Assembly: GCF_020905415.1 (NCBI RefSeq)
Contig: NZ_JAJJMP010000001.1
Coordinates: 2,987,501 to 3,051,500, forward strand
DNA length: 64,000 bases
DNA from: Myroides oncorhynchi
GTDB taxonomy: Bacteria > Bacteroidota > Bacteroidia > Flavobacteriales > Flavobacteriaceae
Reading direction: 5' to 3'
Below, one piece after another: positions 17,560-27,800 of this stretch. Numbering within the stretch: position 1 is the first letter of the stretch; each line of letters starts with the position of its first letter. Made by a program: the position numbers and the translations under genes. The notes under the pieces are model-generated. The model did not search any database. It saw only the letters and a list, made by a program, of their open reading frames with translations, and was not told the origin of the DNA.

Positions 17560-19455
17560 ATGAGAAAAAGATTATTGTTGTTGTTTATCACCCTAGGGGT
17601 GCTCTCTTGTTCAAAGAGTGATGATAACTCCGAGCAGGAAAAATTAAGTAATTTAAAAGAGATGACCTCCTTTAAAGTTACAGTACAAGGAAAAGAATAT
17701 CAGGCAGAGATTAAAGATGGGTTTATCAAAGCCGTATTACCTTCCTTGACAGACTTGACTAAATTAAGCCCTGAGATTAAGATTTCTGACAAGGCTAAAG
17801 TTACTCCAGGGTCTAATGTGGTACAAGACTTTACAAAAACAGTAGAGTACACAGTAACTGCTCAGGATAAATCAACTAAGGTTTATAAGGCACTTATTAC
17901 AAAGACGAGTTCTTTAAATGCTATTGAGTCTTTTGTTTTTGTTAATCTACCCGAGGGAGCATCTTCTTTTTCTTGGAAGAATAAAAATCCTTTAGATATA
18001 GATACCTTAATCTATAAGGTTCCTTATTCAAGTACAATTAAGGCATTAACCTCTAAAATTCAAGTATCTAGTAAGGCTACAATACAACCTGCTAGCGGAG
18101 CTACATTAGACTACTCTACACCTGTGAAATATACAGTCAAAGCAGAGGATGGTGCTCAAAAAGAGTATCTAGTGATAGTGGATAATGCATTAGATAAACT
18201 AGAAATAGGTATTATTAACAAAAATGATTACAGGGGTAAAAAACCAAAAGAAGTAATCACTTTTACCACAAATGTTTTGCCTTTGGTTAAAGAAGAGGTT
18301 AAAGTAGAATTAATCCCTTTAGATAACCCAAGTAAATCAATAGACTTAAAAGTAGAAAGCATAGATTTAAAGACCAAGAAAGTAAACGCAGTATTACCAA
18401 TTGAGTATTTAAACAATGATTATTACTTAAAGGTGTCTATCACTTCAAATAACTATGCCCAAAGTAAAAACTTTGTATTAGATGCTGGGACAATTAATTT
18501 TAAGAATATAGCCGATGTACTTGATCCAAGTACAAAAAACTATGTTCCTTGCACTAAACTTTTAATGCCAGGTGAGATCTTTAAGGCCAATATGTACCTG
18601 GAGCGCTCTAAGATTAACTCTTATAAATTTTCTCTAAGAAAAGACGGAAGAGATTTTCCTTTGTTAGATGCTAAGTTAAACGGAGCCTCAGAGCAGGTTG
18701 AATTTACAATGCCTCAAGTACCTAGTCAAACCATATCAAATGGAATCTTTGAATTTGTTGTAAAAGATTCAAACAATAAAGAGACAGTTTTAAAATTAAC
18801 CAATACAAGAGGTAACTTGATCTCAGTGGTAGTAGGGGCAGCTCCTGTTGTTAAGGCATTGTCTAAATATAGAGTAAAACCAGGAGAGATTGTAAGGATA
18901 ATAGGTGATAACCTTTTCTTTCCATTCTCAGAAGGAAGTTCTAATCTTGTGAAAGAATCAACGGTGACTTTGAAATATTATGGTAATACCTATAACAGGA
19001 CTTTACTTGTAAGTGATGGAACATACTCTTTAGATACTAAAGATATGCAGCCAGGAACCTTTACATTAACTGTAAAGAATAACTTAAAAGCTTTTGGTCC
19101 TAGTACACAAAATATAGAATTAGTAATAGAGGATACCACAACACTTACTTTAAAGGTAGCTACTGCTGAAATATTTAGTGATAAGAGTAAATACAATGCA
19201 AAACAGATTGTAATTATGTTTAACGAGAGTATCGCAACAGCTAATATTATGAGGCTAGTTGTTGATTCAAATAAACCTGATGTTATTATTGATTCGTTCT
19301 TTACTTACCCATCTGGAGTTGCAACTGGTAAATTGCCAGATGATAAGTATCAACAATACTATGCCAATCCATCTAGTTATAAAGGATATGTAGTGGTGGA
19401 GTTTAAAGGAAAACAATATAATCTACCTTTTACTTTAACTCGTGCAGCTGATTGA
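17560..19455 (+). CDS. Surface lipoprotein with DUF5018-like and IPT/TIG-like repeats
   Basis: A 631-residue predicted lipoprotein. The signal peptide ends in the lipobox LGVLSC with Cys17, followed by SKSDD, an acidic start seen in Bacteroidota lipoproteins. Two related domains (about 35-110 and 115-205) share 'SxKAxxxPxSGxxxDxxxxVxYTVxAxDxxxKxY', a pattern of the DUF5018-like family. Later segments are beta-rich, and residues ~425-530 (SKYRVKPGEIVRIIGDNLF) resemble an IPT/TIG Ig-like domain. It is monocistronic, with a strong terminator 120 bp downstream. Binding or structural surface role is inferred; no catalytic motif was seen. Confidence 0.72.
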   Translation: MRKRLLLLFITLGVLSCSKSDDNSEQEKLSNLKEMTSFKVTVQGKEYQAEIKDGFIKAVLPSLTDLTKLSPEIKISDKAKVTPGSNVVQDFTKTVEYTVTAQDKSTKVYKALITKTSSLNAIESFVFVNLPEGASSFSWKNKNPLDIDTLIYKVPYSSTIKALTSKIQVSSKATIQPASGATLDYSTPVKYTVKAEDGAQKEYLVIVDNALDKLEIGIINKNDYRGKKPKEVITFTTNVLPLVKEEVKVELIPLDNPSKSIDLKVESIDLKTKKVNAVLPIEYLNNDYYLKVSITSNNYAQSKNFVLDAGTINFKNIADVLDPSTKNYVPCTKLLMPGEIFKANMYLERSKINSYKFSLRKDGRDFPLLDAKLNGASEQVEFTMPQVPSQTISNGIFEFVVKDSNNKETVLKLTNTRGNLISVVVGAAPVVKALSKYRVKPGEIVRIIGDNLFFPFSEGSSNLVKESTVTLKYYGNTYNRTLLVSDGTYSLDTKDMQPGTFTLTVKNNLKAFGPSTQNIELVIEDTTTLTLKVATAEIFSDKSKYNAKQIVIMFNESIATANIMRLVVDSNKPDVIIDSFFTYPSGVATGKLPDDKYQQYYANPSSYKGYVVVEFKGKQYNLPFTLTRAAD

Positions 19456-19574
19456 GTAGTAATTCAATAAACCTGAGAGTTAGTTATTAATTTCAAAAAG
19501 TATAGATTTAATTTTTAATCCATAGAAAAGCTATTGCCAATTGGACTAAAGATATTGAAAAAATATTTTTTGAA

Positions 19575-19627
19575 ATAGAGGTCAAATAAAGATTTAAAAC
19601 TCTTTATTTGACCTCTATGTTTTTTAA
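19575..19627 (+). terminator. Strong intrinsic terminator after the lipoprotein gene
   Basis: An uninterrupted 18-bp inverted repeat (19575-19592 with 19601-19618) has an 8-nt loop, followed by a T-rich run. Confidence 0.85.
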
Positions 19628-20125
19628 CTGTTTTGTGTTTATTAAATAAAAAGCAATGGTATGATTTTAAGAGACAATGTCTTTTAGAATATTCACTTAA
19701 CTGGCCAAATAACTAAAGGGTTCCAATCTTCAATCCAACGCTTTCAAAGCACTAAGATATTAATATCTTGTTTTGATAAGCTTCCACTTGCTCAGATTCA
19801 TTATAAGAATATAAAGATTTTCAAATAGAAATAAGTATAAGCATTAGTCTTAAATCCTATTTCAATTGGCAAACCTACCTCAAAGGTAAAGCACTCAATA
19901 CTGTTTTTGGTCTTTAAATAAGAAACTGTTTTTTTATTTAATATACTGTAAATCAATTGATTGTTTTTTTGGGGTTAGGAATAAAAACGTTATATTATTA
20001 GTTATCAAAAGAATACTCTAAGTATATTTGTTAATGATAAAAAAAATATTAAATATTTGAATGCTGTATTTTTTTTATTTTTATGTGTGTTATTTTTGTT
20101 AAAAATAAATATAAAACACTTGTAA
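19628..20125. other. Intergenic leader of an exported-protein gene
   Basis: About 500 bp with no convincing coding sequence, increasingly T-rich toward the next gene. TATATTTG (20033-20040) and TATTTTTG (20091-20098) both fit the -7 consensus, but neither has a clear -33 partner. Confidence 0.4.
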
Positions 20126-21130
20126 ATGAAAAAAATAATACTTTTAATGCTTTGTGTAATGGGATTTAATATGTTTGGACAAGTTGGAATAAATACTAGT
20201 TTACCTTTAAAACCTTTTCATATTGATGCAAAGAAAGATAATCCGCCAACTTCTATGCCTACAGCAGACCAAGAAAAAAATGATGTTGTGGTAGATCAGG
20301 AGGGAAGATTGGGAATAGGGACTATAAATCCAAGTGCAAAACTTGATTTGAGAGGAAATTCTGATTTACAAGGGAATGTAAATATTGGAGGTGTTTTATC
20401 CCTGAACAATGAAATAAAATTAGAAAACCGTACTGGAGAGATTGGTTCATATTTAATGTCACAAGGTGCAGGAAAAGCTCCCAAATGGTATGTTCCTAAG
20501 GCATCAGAACAGGGAGATATAGCAAATGTTAAGTCATATTCTTTTATGATGTTAGATGGTAATGGAAATTCTACTGTAGTAAATGTAGATGAATTGTTTC
20601 AAAGCTATTTAAAAACATTAGTTATTCCATCTGTAGAGATCTATGCTAGTTCAGTGGGTACACAAAGATTGAATAATGCATATAATAAGATTAATGTATT
20701 TGAAAGTATATTACCTAAATCAAAATTTGTTGGTTGGAATACAACTGATAAGTGTATTGACATTTTAGAAGATGGAAGGTATCTTTTAACACTACAAATA
20801 GGCGTATCTGTAGCTAGTGATAAAGTATCTACAAGTAATGGAGAGAAAGATATGCTGCTTGGTTTTACTCAAAGAGACCCTTCTACTGTTGGTTCAAATG
20901 TAACAGGATTGTGGGTAGGTCGTGGAGTATTTAGATTTACAAAAGCTTCTAGCCCTGAATCTAGAACATTTACAACATATTCAACTTTACTTGAATTAAA
21001 GAAAGGAAATAAGATTTATCCTGCAATTTATGTGGATGCTCCCACAAGTGATAATGTGACTTTAGAAGGGGTTCAAAAAGGAAGTGCAGGAGACGGTGTT
21101 TTAACTAACCTTAATGTAACTAAATATTAA
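20126..21130 (+). CDS. Exported protein of the QVGINT family, C1q-like beta-rich C-terminus
   Basis: A 334-residue exported protein. The signal peptide ends about MFGQ-VGINT. The next section (PLKPFHIDAKKDNPPTSMPT, then DVVVDQEGRLGIGTINPSAKLDLRG) is shared with the three tandem paralogues at 43728-46036. The C-terminal ~190 residues are beta-rich ('ILEDGRYLLTLQIGVSVAS'), reminiscent of C1q/TNF-like or phage receptor-binding heads, though I cannot prove that fold. No lipobox and no T9SS-type C-terminal domain were seen. Probably a surface or secreted protein of unknown ligand. Confidence 0.7.
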   Translation: MKKIILLMLCVMGFNMFGQVGINTSLPLKPFHIDAKKDNPPTSMPTADQEKNDVVVDQEGRLGIGTINPSAKLDLRGNSDLQGNVNIGGVLSLNNEIKLENRTGEIGSYLMSQGAGKAPKWYVPKASEQGDIANVKSYSFMMLDGNGNSTVVNVDELFQSYLKTLVIPSVEIYASSVGTQRLNNAYNKINVFESILPKSKFVGWNTTDKCIDILEDGRYLLTLQIGVSVASDKVSTSNGEKDMLLGFTQRDPSTVGSNVTGLWVGRGVFRFTKASSPESRTFTTYSTLLELKKGNKIYPAIYVDAPTSDNVTLEGVQKGSAGDGVLTNLNVTKY

Positions 21131-21317
21131 ATTTTATAAACTGGGAAGAATCCAGATTATTACTAATGATTTCTGTGTACTTGCGGCTTCTGTTTTGGTT
21201 AAATTTAATAAAAACACTTTTGCTGAACATAAGTGTTGCAGGCTTTACAAGAAATAGAATACATGAAATGTTATAGCATTACTCAAAAAAACAACTACTT
21301 CACATAAAAAAGCAATG

Positions 21318-21398
21318 TTGCGAATCTATTAATTTACTATCTTTACAAGATGTAACCTATAATAGTAGGAATTACCCCTTGTTAAGAGGGGTTTTTTT
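21318..21398 (+). promoter_or_regulatory. Promoter followed at once by a terminator hairpin ahead of nagB
   Basis: TTG (21318-21320), 17 bp, then TATCTTTA (21338-21345) is a good near-consensus promoter. A predicted start near 21350 would transcribe a C/G-rich hairpin (21375-21391) followed by T7 (21392-21398), 87 bp before nagB. Possible attenuator, or a short RNA gene. Confidence 0.45.
21375..21398 (+). terminator. Terminator hairpin in the nagB leader
   Basis: A short CCCC/GGGG-based stem of 5-6 bp, followed by seven T residues. It may end transcription from the upstream exported-protein gene, or attenuate nagB. Confidence 0.6.
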
Positions 21399-21485
21399 GA
21401 TTATAATGGAAAAACCATACCTTAAAGCCAAATTTGCTTTTGCTTTAAAACAAAGTTGCGTATTATCAAAAGACAAAGAAAGTAG

Positions 21486-22280
21486 ATGAACGAATTATTT
21501 AAACCCCAGGACTTAATATATACAAGACAGGACGCTGTAAAGGTGTACTCTAACAAGGATAACGCCTCGGCTTATGTAGCCTCGCGTATTGCCAAGATTA
21601 TTAAAGATAAACAAAACATTGGAAAGCATGCTATTGTGGGCTTAGCTACCGGTTCTACCCCAAAAGGGGTATATAAGGAGCTGGTAAGACTGCATAAAGA
21701 TGAGGGACTTAGTTTTAAAAATGTGGTGACTTTTAATTTAGATGAGTATTATCCAATTCTTCCTGTGGATGATCAGAGTTATGTATCGTTTATGAAAAAT
21801 AACTTATTTAATCATATCGATATTGATTGGAGTAATGTACATATTCCCGATGGAACTTTGTCTTTAGAGGCAATACAAGCATATTGTGATTTATACGAGC
21901 AGAAGATAGTGGACTTTGGAGGACTTGATATTCAGCTGTTGGGTATTGGACGTACAGGTCATATTGGGTTTAATGAACCAGGTGCTGTGTTAGAATCTAA
22001 AACTCGTTTAGTAACTCTAAATGATGTGACACGTGAGGATGCGAAGGATGATTTTGGCGGTAAGGAGCATGTTCCTACCCAGGCAATCACAATGGGAGTG
22101 CAAACAATCACGCAGGCTAAACAGGTAATCCTTATGGCTCTTAGTCAGCGTAAGGCAGAGATTATTAAAAAGGCTCTTCAAGGGGAGATAACATCAGATA
22201 TTCCTGCGACTTTCTTGCAGCAGTTGGCACATGTTGAGTATATCTTGGATAGTGAGGCGGCATCTTTGTTGTCTAAGTAA
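21486..22280 (+). CDS. nagB: Glucosamine-6-phosphate deaminase
   Basis: Converts glucosamine-6-phosphate to fructose-6-phosphate and ammonia in the cytoplasm, linking amino-sugar catabolism to glycolysis. Family motifs: GLATGSTP phosphate loop (about 53-60), the NLDEYY catalytic Asp region, and GIGRTGHIGFNEPG with the catalytic His. The 264-residue length equals classical NagB. The sequence is, however, closest in feel to the N-terminal domain of the longer fused NagB proteins common in Bacteroidota; no remnant of the second domain follows the stop. It stands alone between exported-protein genes with its own promoter and terminator. It could feed or recycle hexosamine used by the capsule pathway. 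Confidence 0.93.
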   Translation: MNELFKPQDLIYTRQDAVKVYSNKDNASAYVASRIAKIIKDKQNIGKHAIVGLATGSTPKGVYKELVRLHKDEGLSFKNVVTFNLDEYYPILPVDDQSYVSFMKNNLFNHIDIDWSNVHIPDGTLSLEAIQAYCDLYEQKIVDFGGLDIQLLGIGRTGHIGFNEPGAVLESKTRLVTLNDVTREDAKDDFGGKEHVPTQAITMGVQTITQAKQVILMALSQRKAEIIKKALQGEITSDIPATFLQQLAHVEYILDSEAASLLSK

Positions 22281-22334
22281 AAAAATAAATAAAAGGGACT
22301 GATCCCTAGATAGGATAAAAATAATTGGATATAT

Positions 22335-22367
22335 AAAAGCTGTTACTTTAGGGTGATGGCTTTTTTT
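22335..22367 (+). terminator. Terminator of nagB
   Basis: A 12-bp stem with several GU pairs (22335-22346 with 22353-22364) is followed by a T-run. It lies 55 bp downstream of nagB. Confidence 0.65.
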
Positions 22368-22685
22368 ATTTTATATCATCTAGCTAATCTTATTTGTTTT
22401 TTAGTAAGTAAAAATAGAAGTTATTGGTATATGTGTAAAATTTTAGGTAGTATTTGATTAATTTTTTATAAAAAATAGTTTTTTATAGTTAATATATATT
22501 AAATAACTATTATCTGTGTTTTTTGCAAGGTTTCGTTTTTAAAGTTTTGTTTTTTGTTAAAAATCAAACGTAAAAATGATTTTTTTTTTGTAAAAAAACA
22601 CAATGTTTTATTGTGATTGTATTTTTTGTGTTTTGTTTTTATGATTAATATGTTTTATTAACTTAATTTTGAGTAAAAATACTAT
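22368..22685. other. T-rich leader of the first repeat-protein operon
   Basis: About 320 bp of extremely AT-rich DNA without coding sequence. TAATTTTG (22664-22671), 15 bp before the start codon, fits the -7 consensus, but no -33 element has proper spacing. Confidence 0.35.
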
Positions 22686-24863
22686 ATGAGAAAGAAAATG
22701 ATTCCTCTAATTGTACTTTTAGGTGCAATTAACGGGTATGCACAAACAGGTATTGGTACATCTTTGCCAAATGCAACTGCAGAATTAGAAATCACATCTT
22801 CGGATAAAGGGGTGCTTATACCTAGAGTTGTATTAACTAGTGAAACAGATATCTCTACTATTAAGGGAGGGGAGTACCCTGAGAGTCTACTTGTTTACCA
22901 TAAGGGAATCCCTGGGTTAGAGGCAGGGTTTTATTTCTGGGCTAATAAGAAATGGAATGCCCTGGTGTCTAATAGTACTTTATATAAATACATTAAGGAA
23001 ACTGCCAAAGAAGGTGATGTAACTATTACCCATACAGGTGGTGATAATTTTAGTTTTACTTGGATTGATAAATCCACAGGTAATCAGACTACCATTAACA
23101 TGGAAGATTTGATAAAAAAAATGGAAACTATTACAACTCTATCAAAAGGTACAGATCCTAAAAAAGCAACATTAGTTTATAAAAATGAAGATAAAACTAA
23201 TCCAATAACTGAAATAGACCTTACCCAACTTTTAAAAGGCAGTAGTGAGTTTAATGAGTTTTTAACCAAATTTGTAAGCACAGCTAGTATTTCAGAAACC
23301 GAAACTACAATAGAACCAATTTTAAATGGTACAAAAAAAACTGGTGTTTATAAGTATTATAATGAAAAAAGAAATACAGACAATTATAAACCTGTAGAGA
23401 TTACAGTTGTTGATGATGTTAAAAATAACTTTGGAGACATTATCAATAACGAAGATGTCAAAAAAGTATTAAATCAGTTCTTTACAACAAATCCTCCAGC
23501 GGGAACAGTGACTTATGTTTTTGAAAATAATAAACACATTTTTAAATATATAGATAAAGATGGCAAGGCTCATGATTTAGATATGAATCAGCTTGTTAAG
23601 GACTATGAGACAAACACTACATTAACTGAAGTGGTCTCAGGTAATGCTGGAAAGTATGTATATAAAAATGAGAAAGGTGATTCAGCTTTTATAGATGTGG
23701 TTAAAGGTGTGATTGACAATAGCAAGACCATCTTTGAAACCAAAACCATTGTTGAAAAGATAGTTGAGCAGATAAAAGAAAACGCGCAACCAGGAACAGT
23801 AACAGTTAAGGAGGTAGCAGGTAACTTTGAATTTTCATGGAAAGATGCAACAGGGGCAACCCATAGCATGAATATGGATGCTATTGTTAAGAAGTTTGAA
23901 ACCTTAACCATCGCATCATTAAAGGATACTGGTAATAAAGATGTAATTTTTAATTACAAAGACGAGAAAGGAGTAACTGTAGAATTAGACTTTACCAAAG
24001 CCTTAGGAAATAGTGAGGTGTTTAAGACTTTCTTAAAAGGATATATCTCAACGGAAAGTATTAAAGAAACTATCACAACTCTTATCTCAGATAATAAAGG
24101 AACTTATACCTATAAAAATGAGGAAGGTACAAATTATAAAATCACAGTTGTTGATGATGTTAAAAACAACTTTGGAGACATTATCAATAACGAAGATGTA
24201 AAAAAAGTATTAAATCAGTTCTTTACAACAAATCCTCCAGCTGGAACAGTGACTTATGTTTTTGAAAATAATAAACACATTTTTAAATATATAGATAAAG
24301 ATGGCAAGGCTCATGATTTAGATATGAATCAGCTTGTTAAGGACTATGAGACAAAGACGTTATTGTCAAAATTTGATGCAAAAGGCATATTAGTTGATAA
24401 TAAAGTAGTGCCAAAAAATGGTTTCACTTATTACAAATATGATAGTGAATCACCAGAGACACGTTATATTTCAGTTTCACAGGATGTGAGTAATGATTTT
24501 AAAACAATCTTAGAACAAGGAGACAACAAGACTTATATTAAAAATATTGCCGAATCAGTAAATAATTATTCTACTACAAAAGAAGAGATTATCGGTAAAT
24601 GGGATGATAAAGATATTATCAGATATACCGTGAAGCTAACCCAAGCTAATGCTTTTACATCTATAGAATTGCCAAAAGTAATTGGCGGATTAATCATTGA
24701 TGCTAAATTAATAAATGAAAGTACTAATTCACTGGTAAGAGGAGTAATTAGCAAACAAGTAAGTGGAACAAAAACAATTTTAGCCATTGGTACCTCAGGA
24801 ACAATTATTACCAATAATCCTTCAGGGGCTTATTATGTTATTGTAGAATACGTTAAACAATAG
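22686..24863 (+). CDS. Exported rod-like repeat protein (AQTGIGT family)
   Basis: A 725-residue exported protein. The signal peptide ends at about GYAQ-TGIGT. Residues ~25-100 carry the module shared with several proteins in this window: a KGVLIPR core, then a LLVYH segment and a FYFW..KKW ending. The rest is a chain of short beta units of the type 'ET-TL...Y-Y-(D/N)E-G....ID...L' repeated about eight times. One ~70-residue stretch occurs twice almost unchanged (about 240-310 and 487-557), matching a 212-bp DNA repeat. It is the first gene of an operon: the next ORF begins within 25 bp. No enzyme motif was seen. I infer an elongated surface fibre or adhesin stalk. Confidence 0.75.
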   Translation: MRKKMIPLIVLLGAINGYAQTGIGTSLPNATAELEITSSDKGVLIPRVVLTSETDISTIKGGEYPESLLVYHKGIPGLEAGFYFWANKKWNALVSNSTLYKYIKETAKEGDVTITHTGGDNFSFTWIDKSTGNQTTINMEDLIKKMETITTLSKGTDPKKATLVYKNEDKTNPITEIDLTQLLKGSSEFNEFLTKFVSTASISETETTIEPILNGTKKTGVYKYYNEKRNTDNYKPVEITVVDDVKNNFGDIINNEDVKKVLNQFFTTNPPAGTVTYVFENNKHIFKYIDKDGKAHDLDMNQLVKDYETNTTLTEVVSGNAGKYVYKNEKGDSAFIDVVKGVIDNSKTIFETKTIVEKIVEQIKENAQPGTVTVKEVAGNFEFSWKDATGATHSMNMDAIVKKFETLTIASLKDTGNKDVIFNYKDEKGVTVELDFTKALGNSEVFKTFLKGYISTESIKETITTLISDNKGTYTYKNEEGTNYKITVVDDVKNNFGDIINNEDVKKVLNQFFTTNPPAGTVTYVFENNKHIFKYIDKDGKAHDLDMNQLVKDYETKTLLSKFDAKGILVDNKVVPKNGFTYYKYDSESPETRYISVSQDVSNDFKTILEQGDNKTYIKNIAESVNNYSTTKEEIIGKWDDKDIIRYTVKLTQANAFTSIELPKVIGGLIIDAKLINESTNSLVRGVISKQVSGTKTILAIGTSGTIITNNPSGAYYVIVEYVKQ
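23403..23614 (+). repeat. 212-bp direct repeat, copy 1
   Basis: Nearly identical (only a few base differences) to 24144-24355 within the same gene. Both are in frame, encoding the DDVKNNFGDIINNEDVKKVL stretch and what follows. Confidence 0.9.
24144..24355 (+). repeat. 212-bp direct repeat, copy 2
   Basis: Second copy of the in-frame repeat at 23403-23614, 741 bp (247 codons) downstream. Recombination between the two would remove 247 codons without shifting the frame. Confidence 0.9.
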
Positions 24864-24887
24864 TATGTGTTTATTAAATTAAATATT

Positions 24888-27800
24888 ATGTATAAATATA
24901 TATATAGAGTTTTAGCTGTTTTTTTATTTTTATTAGCAGCGATGCATAGTTCATATGGCCAAGATAATCCAGGAGGGATCTCCGGGGTAACGTTTTGGAT
25001 GGATGCAGACCAGAAGTATACCAATGCTTTTCAAACAGGTAATAAGGTCTCGATATGGAGACCAAGGGTTGGTTATGGGATGTTTAGTATAACAGATTTA
25101 CCTAAAGGGATACAGGCCAATTCTTCACCAACATTAATTAAGGGATCTGTAGAGATGTCCTATAGAGATGCTGTTTCATTTGATATAAAAGATTATTTGG
25201 CAAGTAAATCAGGTCCAGGTCTTAGCGATCCTTCAGAGATAACAATTTTTGCGGTTTATATTGGAGAAAGAACAAAGACCAACGAGCTTAGAATGTATTA
25301 TATGGGGTTTGGTGGAACCAATCCAAATTCTGCTGATTCAAGAAAACCTGCAATTGGATTTAGTCCAAAAGAAGGGGGAGCAAGGATATTTGGTGGAATT
25401 CAAATAGATGGTAAAAATGGAGGATATAAGCCTTTTACAACAGCGCTACAAACAATGGATCTTCGACCAACTAGACCAAGAGTGACTGGGGTTACAAACT
25501 TTTATTTCGAAGGTGTAAAAGAATCTATGACCAGGTATATCTCAAGTGATACGTATTTTAAACTAAATCAAGGAGCCACTATAGGGGGGGCTAGTTTAAG
25601 TGAGGGTACAGGAGCATCTTTCTCAGGACAAATAGGAGAGATTATCGTGTATGATAGAATTTTGTCTGTTGTAGAACGTCAAAAAGTAGAGGCCTACTTG
25701 GCAAGTAAATACGGAATTACTCTTCGTGGTGTTAACTACACTATGAGCAATGGGGTGATTATGTGGATGGGTGGAGGAATCTACGGAGATGATTTTGAGA
25801 ATCAACCTATGTACCACAATAACGTAGCTGGTATTATGAGAGATGATAAAGGACTGAGTAATTATGTTTCAAGATCTACGGCCAAAGGTACAGTATTAAG
25901 CGTTAGTACAAAAGGGTCTATCTATGAAGCTGGAAAAGGGATAACTAAAACGGTGCCTTTACCAACTAACCTTACATCTTTATATTGGGGGGTTAATTCT
26001 AGTAGACAAGGACGTCCTAGTGGTTCTGTTGTTCCTGATTGTGGATTTAATACAAAATTGGCCGATAAGGTATGGATGTTTAAAAAAGCAGGTACCTCTG
26101 ATTCGATGAATGTCGAGATTCGAGCAGGAGGAGAGTATTTTCCTTATCAAGGAAGTGGTTATCAGGTTTATATTAATTTATATACTAATGAAAGTGATGC
26201 TCAAAAAGGGGTTAACCCATATAAAATAATTCCAGGCAAGTATTTCGGAGGTGACCTTCAGGAGCATTCTTTTGATGTTTCTTTTGACTATGCAACAACT
26301 TATGTAACATTCACAGCCAGAGCGCTACCTGGATATTGTAGCTCATGTACTCAAAGTGTGCCTGGTCAATACAATTTTAAAACTGGTAGCTGGGCTAGTG
26401 GAAGTAGTACTGGGGCGCTTGTTGCAACTAATGGTATGAGAGTTGGAGTGAATGTTCAAGCAAATAACTTGCAAAATGGATATCCATCTGTTACAAGTGG
26501 AGATGTCTTTACATTAAGGGTAAACAATACGACAAATAATAGCAATCAAACAGTTGCTACTTTTGATATGAAAGATGGAGCAGCTAAGGTTAAGTTTAAT
26601 CTATATGGAATTGATAAAAGAGGATATGGAGCAGATGATATTCAAATTATAGGATATTGTGGTAATGCTCCTATAAACCCTAATATTGAGTATGAGAATA
26701 AAAATACAAACTTTAAGAATAAAGCATATGAGATAGCTGGAAATAGAGTAGTGGGTATCCGCTCAACGGCTATGAAAGGCAAAGATGGAATAGCCAATGT
26801 TGAGTTTACCACTCCTGTAACAAGAGTAGAGGTACGTTATAAGGTTAATTATACTAGAGTAAGACCCATTGGTACTCAAGAGATTGGTATAGGGAATTTT
26901 AATTTTGAATGTGCAAGAAGACCAGCTCCTAATCCTGATGGAATTGATTTTGCATTACAGGCAAAGTCAAAAATAAAATCATGTGAGGATTTAACCTATC
27001 GTTTTGCTATTGGTAATTTTAACTGTGGAGGACGTCCGGCTGATTTAAACAATGTTTTACCAGAGGGAATGGAATGGGTTCCAAATAGTTTAACCTCGAC
27101 AGATGATGCATTAAAAGATGCTGTGATTAACAATTATGGGCAAACAAATACTTTAGACATTAAAGGTATACGCTTAAAAGCAGTAGACTATGTTTACCTA
27201 GAGGCTAAAGTTAGATTAAAACAAGATGCCAAGGTGGATATTACCTATGAGAACCGCGCATCGCTTAGTTATGTCAAAGAAAACGGTGGGGGAGCTGCAA
27301 CTGTTACAAGTTGTGATTATTCAAATTCAGATGAGTGTTTGCCAACAAAAACGTTCATTGAAGGAGGAGCAAGTTTTCTAAAACCTGTGTTATCACTTGT
27401 TAATAATACAAGCGCTTGTTATAAAGGTAATTCAATTGTTAACCTAACCTTTACAATAAGCAATCCTAATCCAGTTGCGATAAGTAAAGTAACTATGAAG
27501 TTTGCCTTTAATGATGAATTTACTTTTAAATCTTTACTAGCAACAGGGGGTAATACACTACCAGTGGAGCAGTATCCAGGGTTGGTTTTATCCAGTGGAC
27601 AAACTATTAATGCAAACAGTAGTGAGAGTTATACTTTAAGTTTTCAGGCCATGGATTTAAAAGCCTTAGTGGAATATGCCACAGGTAAAACATATGCTTC
27701 TATAAAGGATATTCCTGAGCAAGATTATTTAAAAGTAGCTCAGTTTGATGTTTCAGCGGAATTGAGCTCTGATGCAGACGATGTCTGTTTACAGGTTGCT

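Noticed and set aside
17433..17621. 62-residue ORF before the surface lipoprotein
   Set aside because: It overlaps the well-supported lipoprotein start in another frame and has no features of its own beyond hydrophobic composition.
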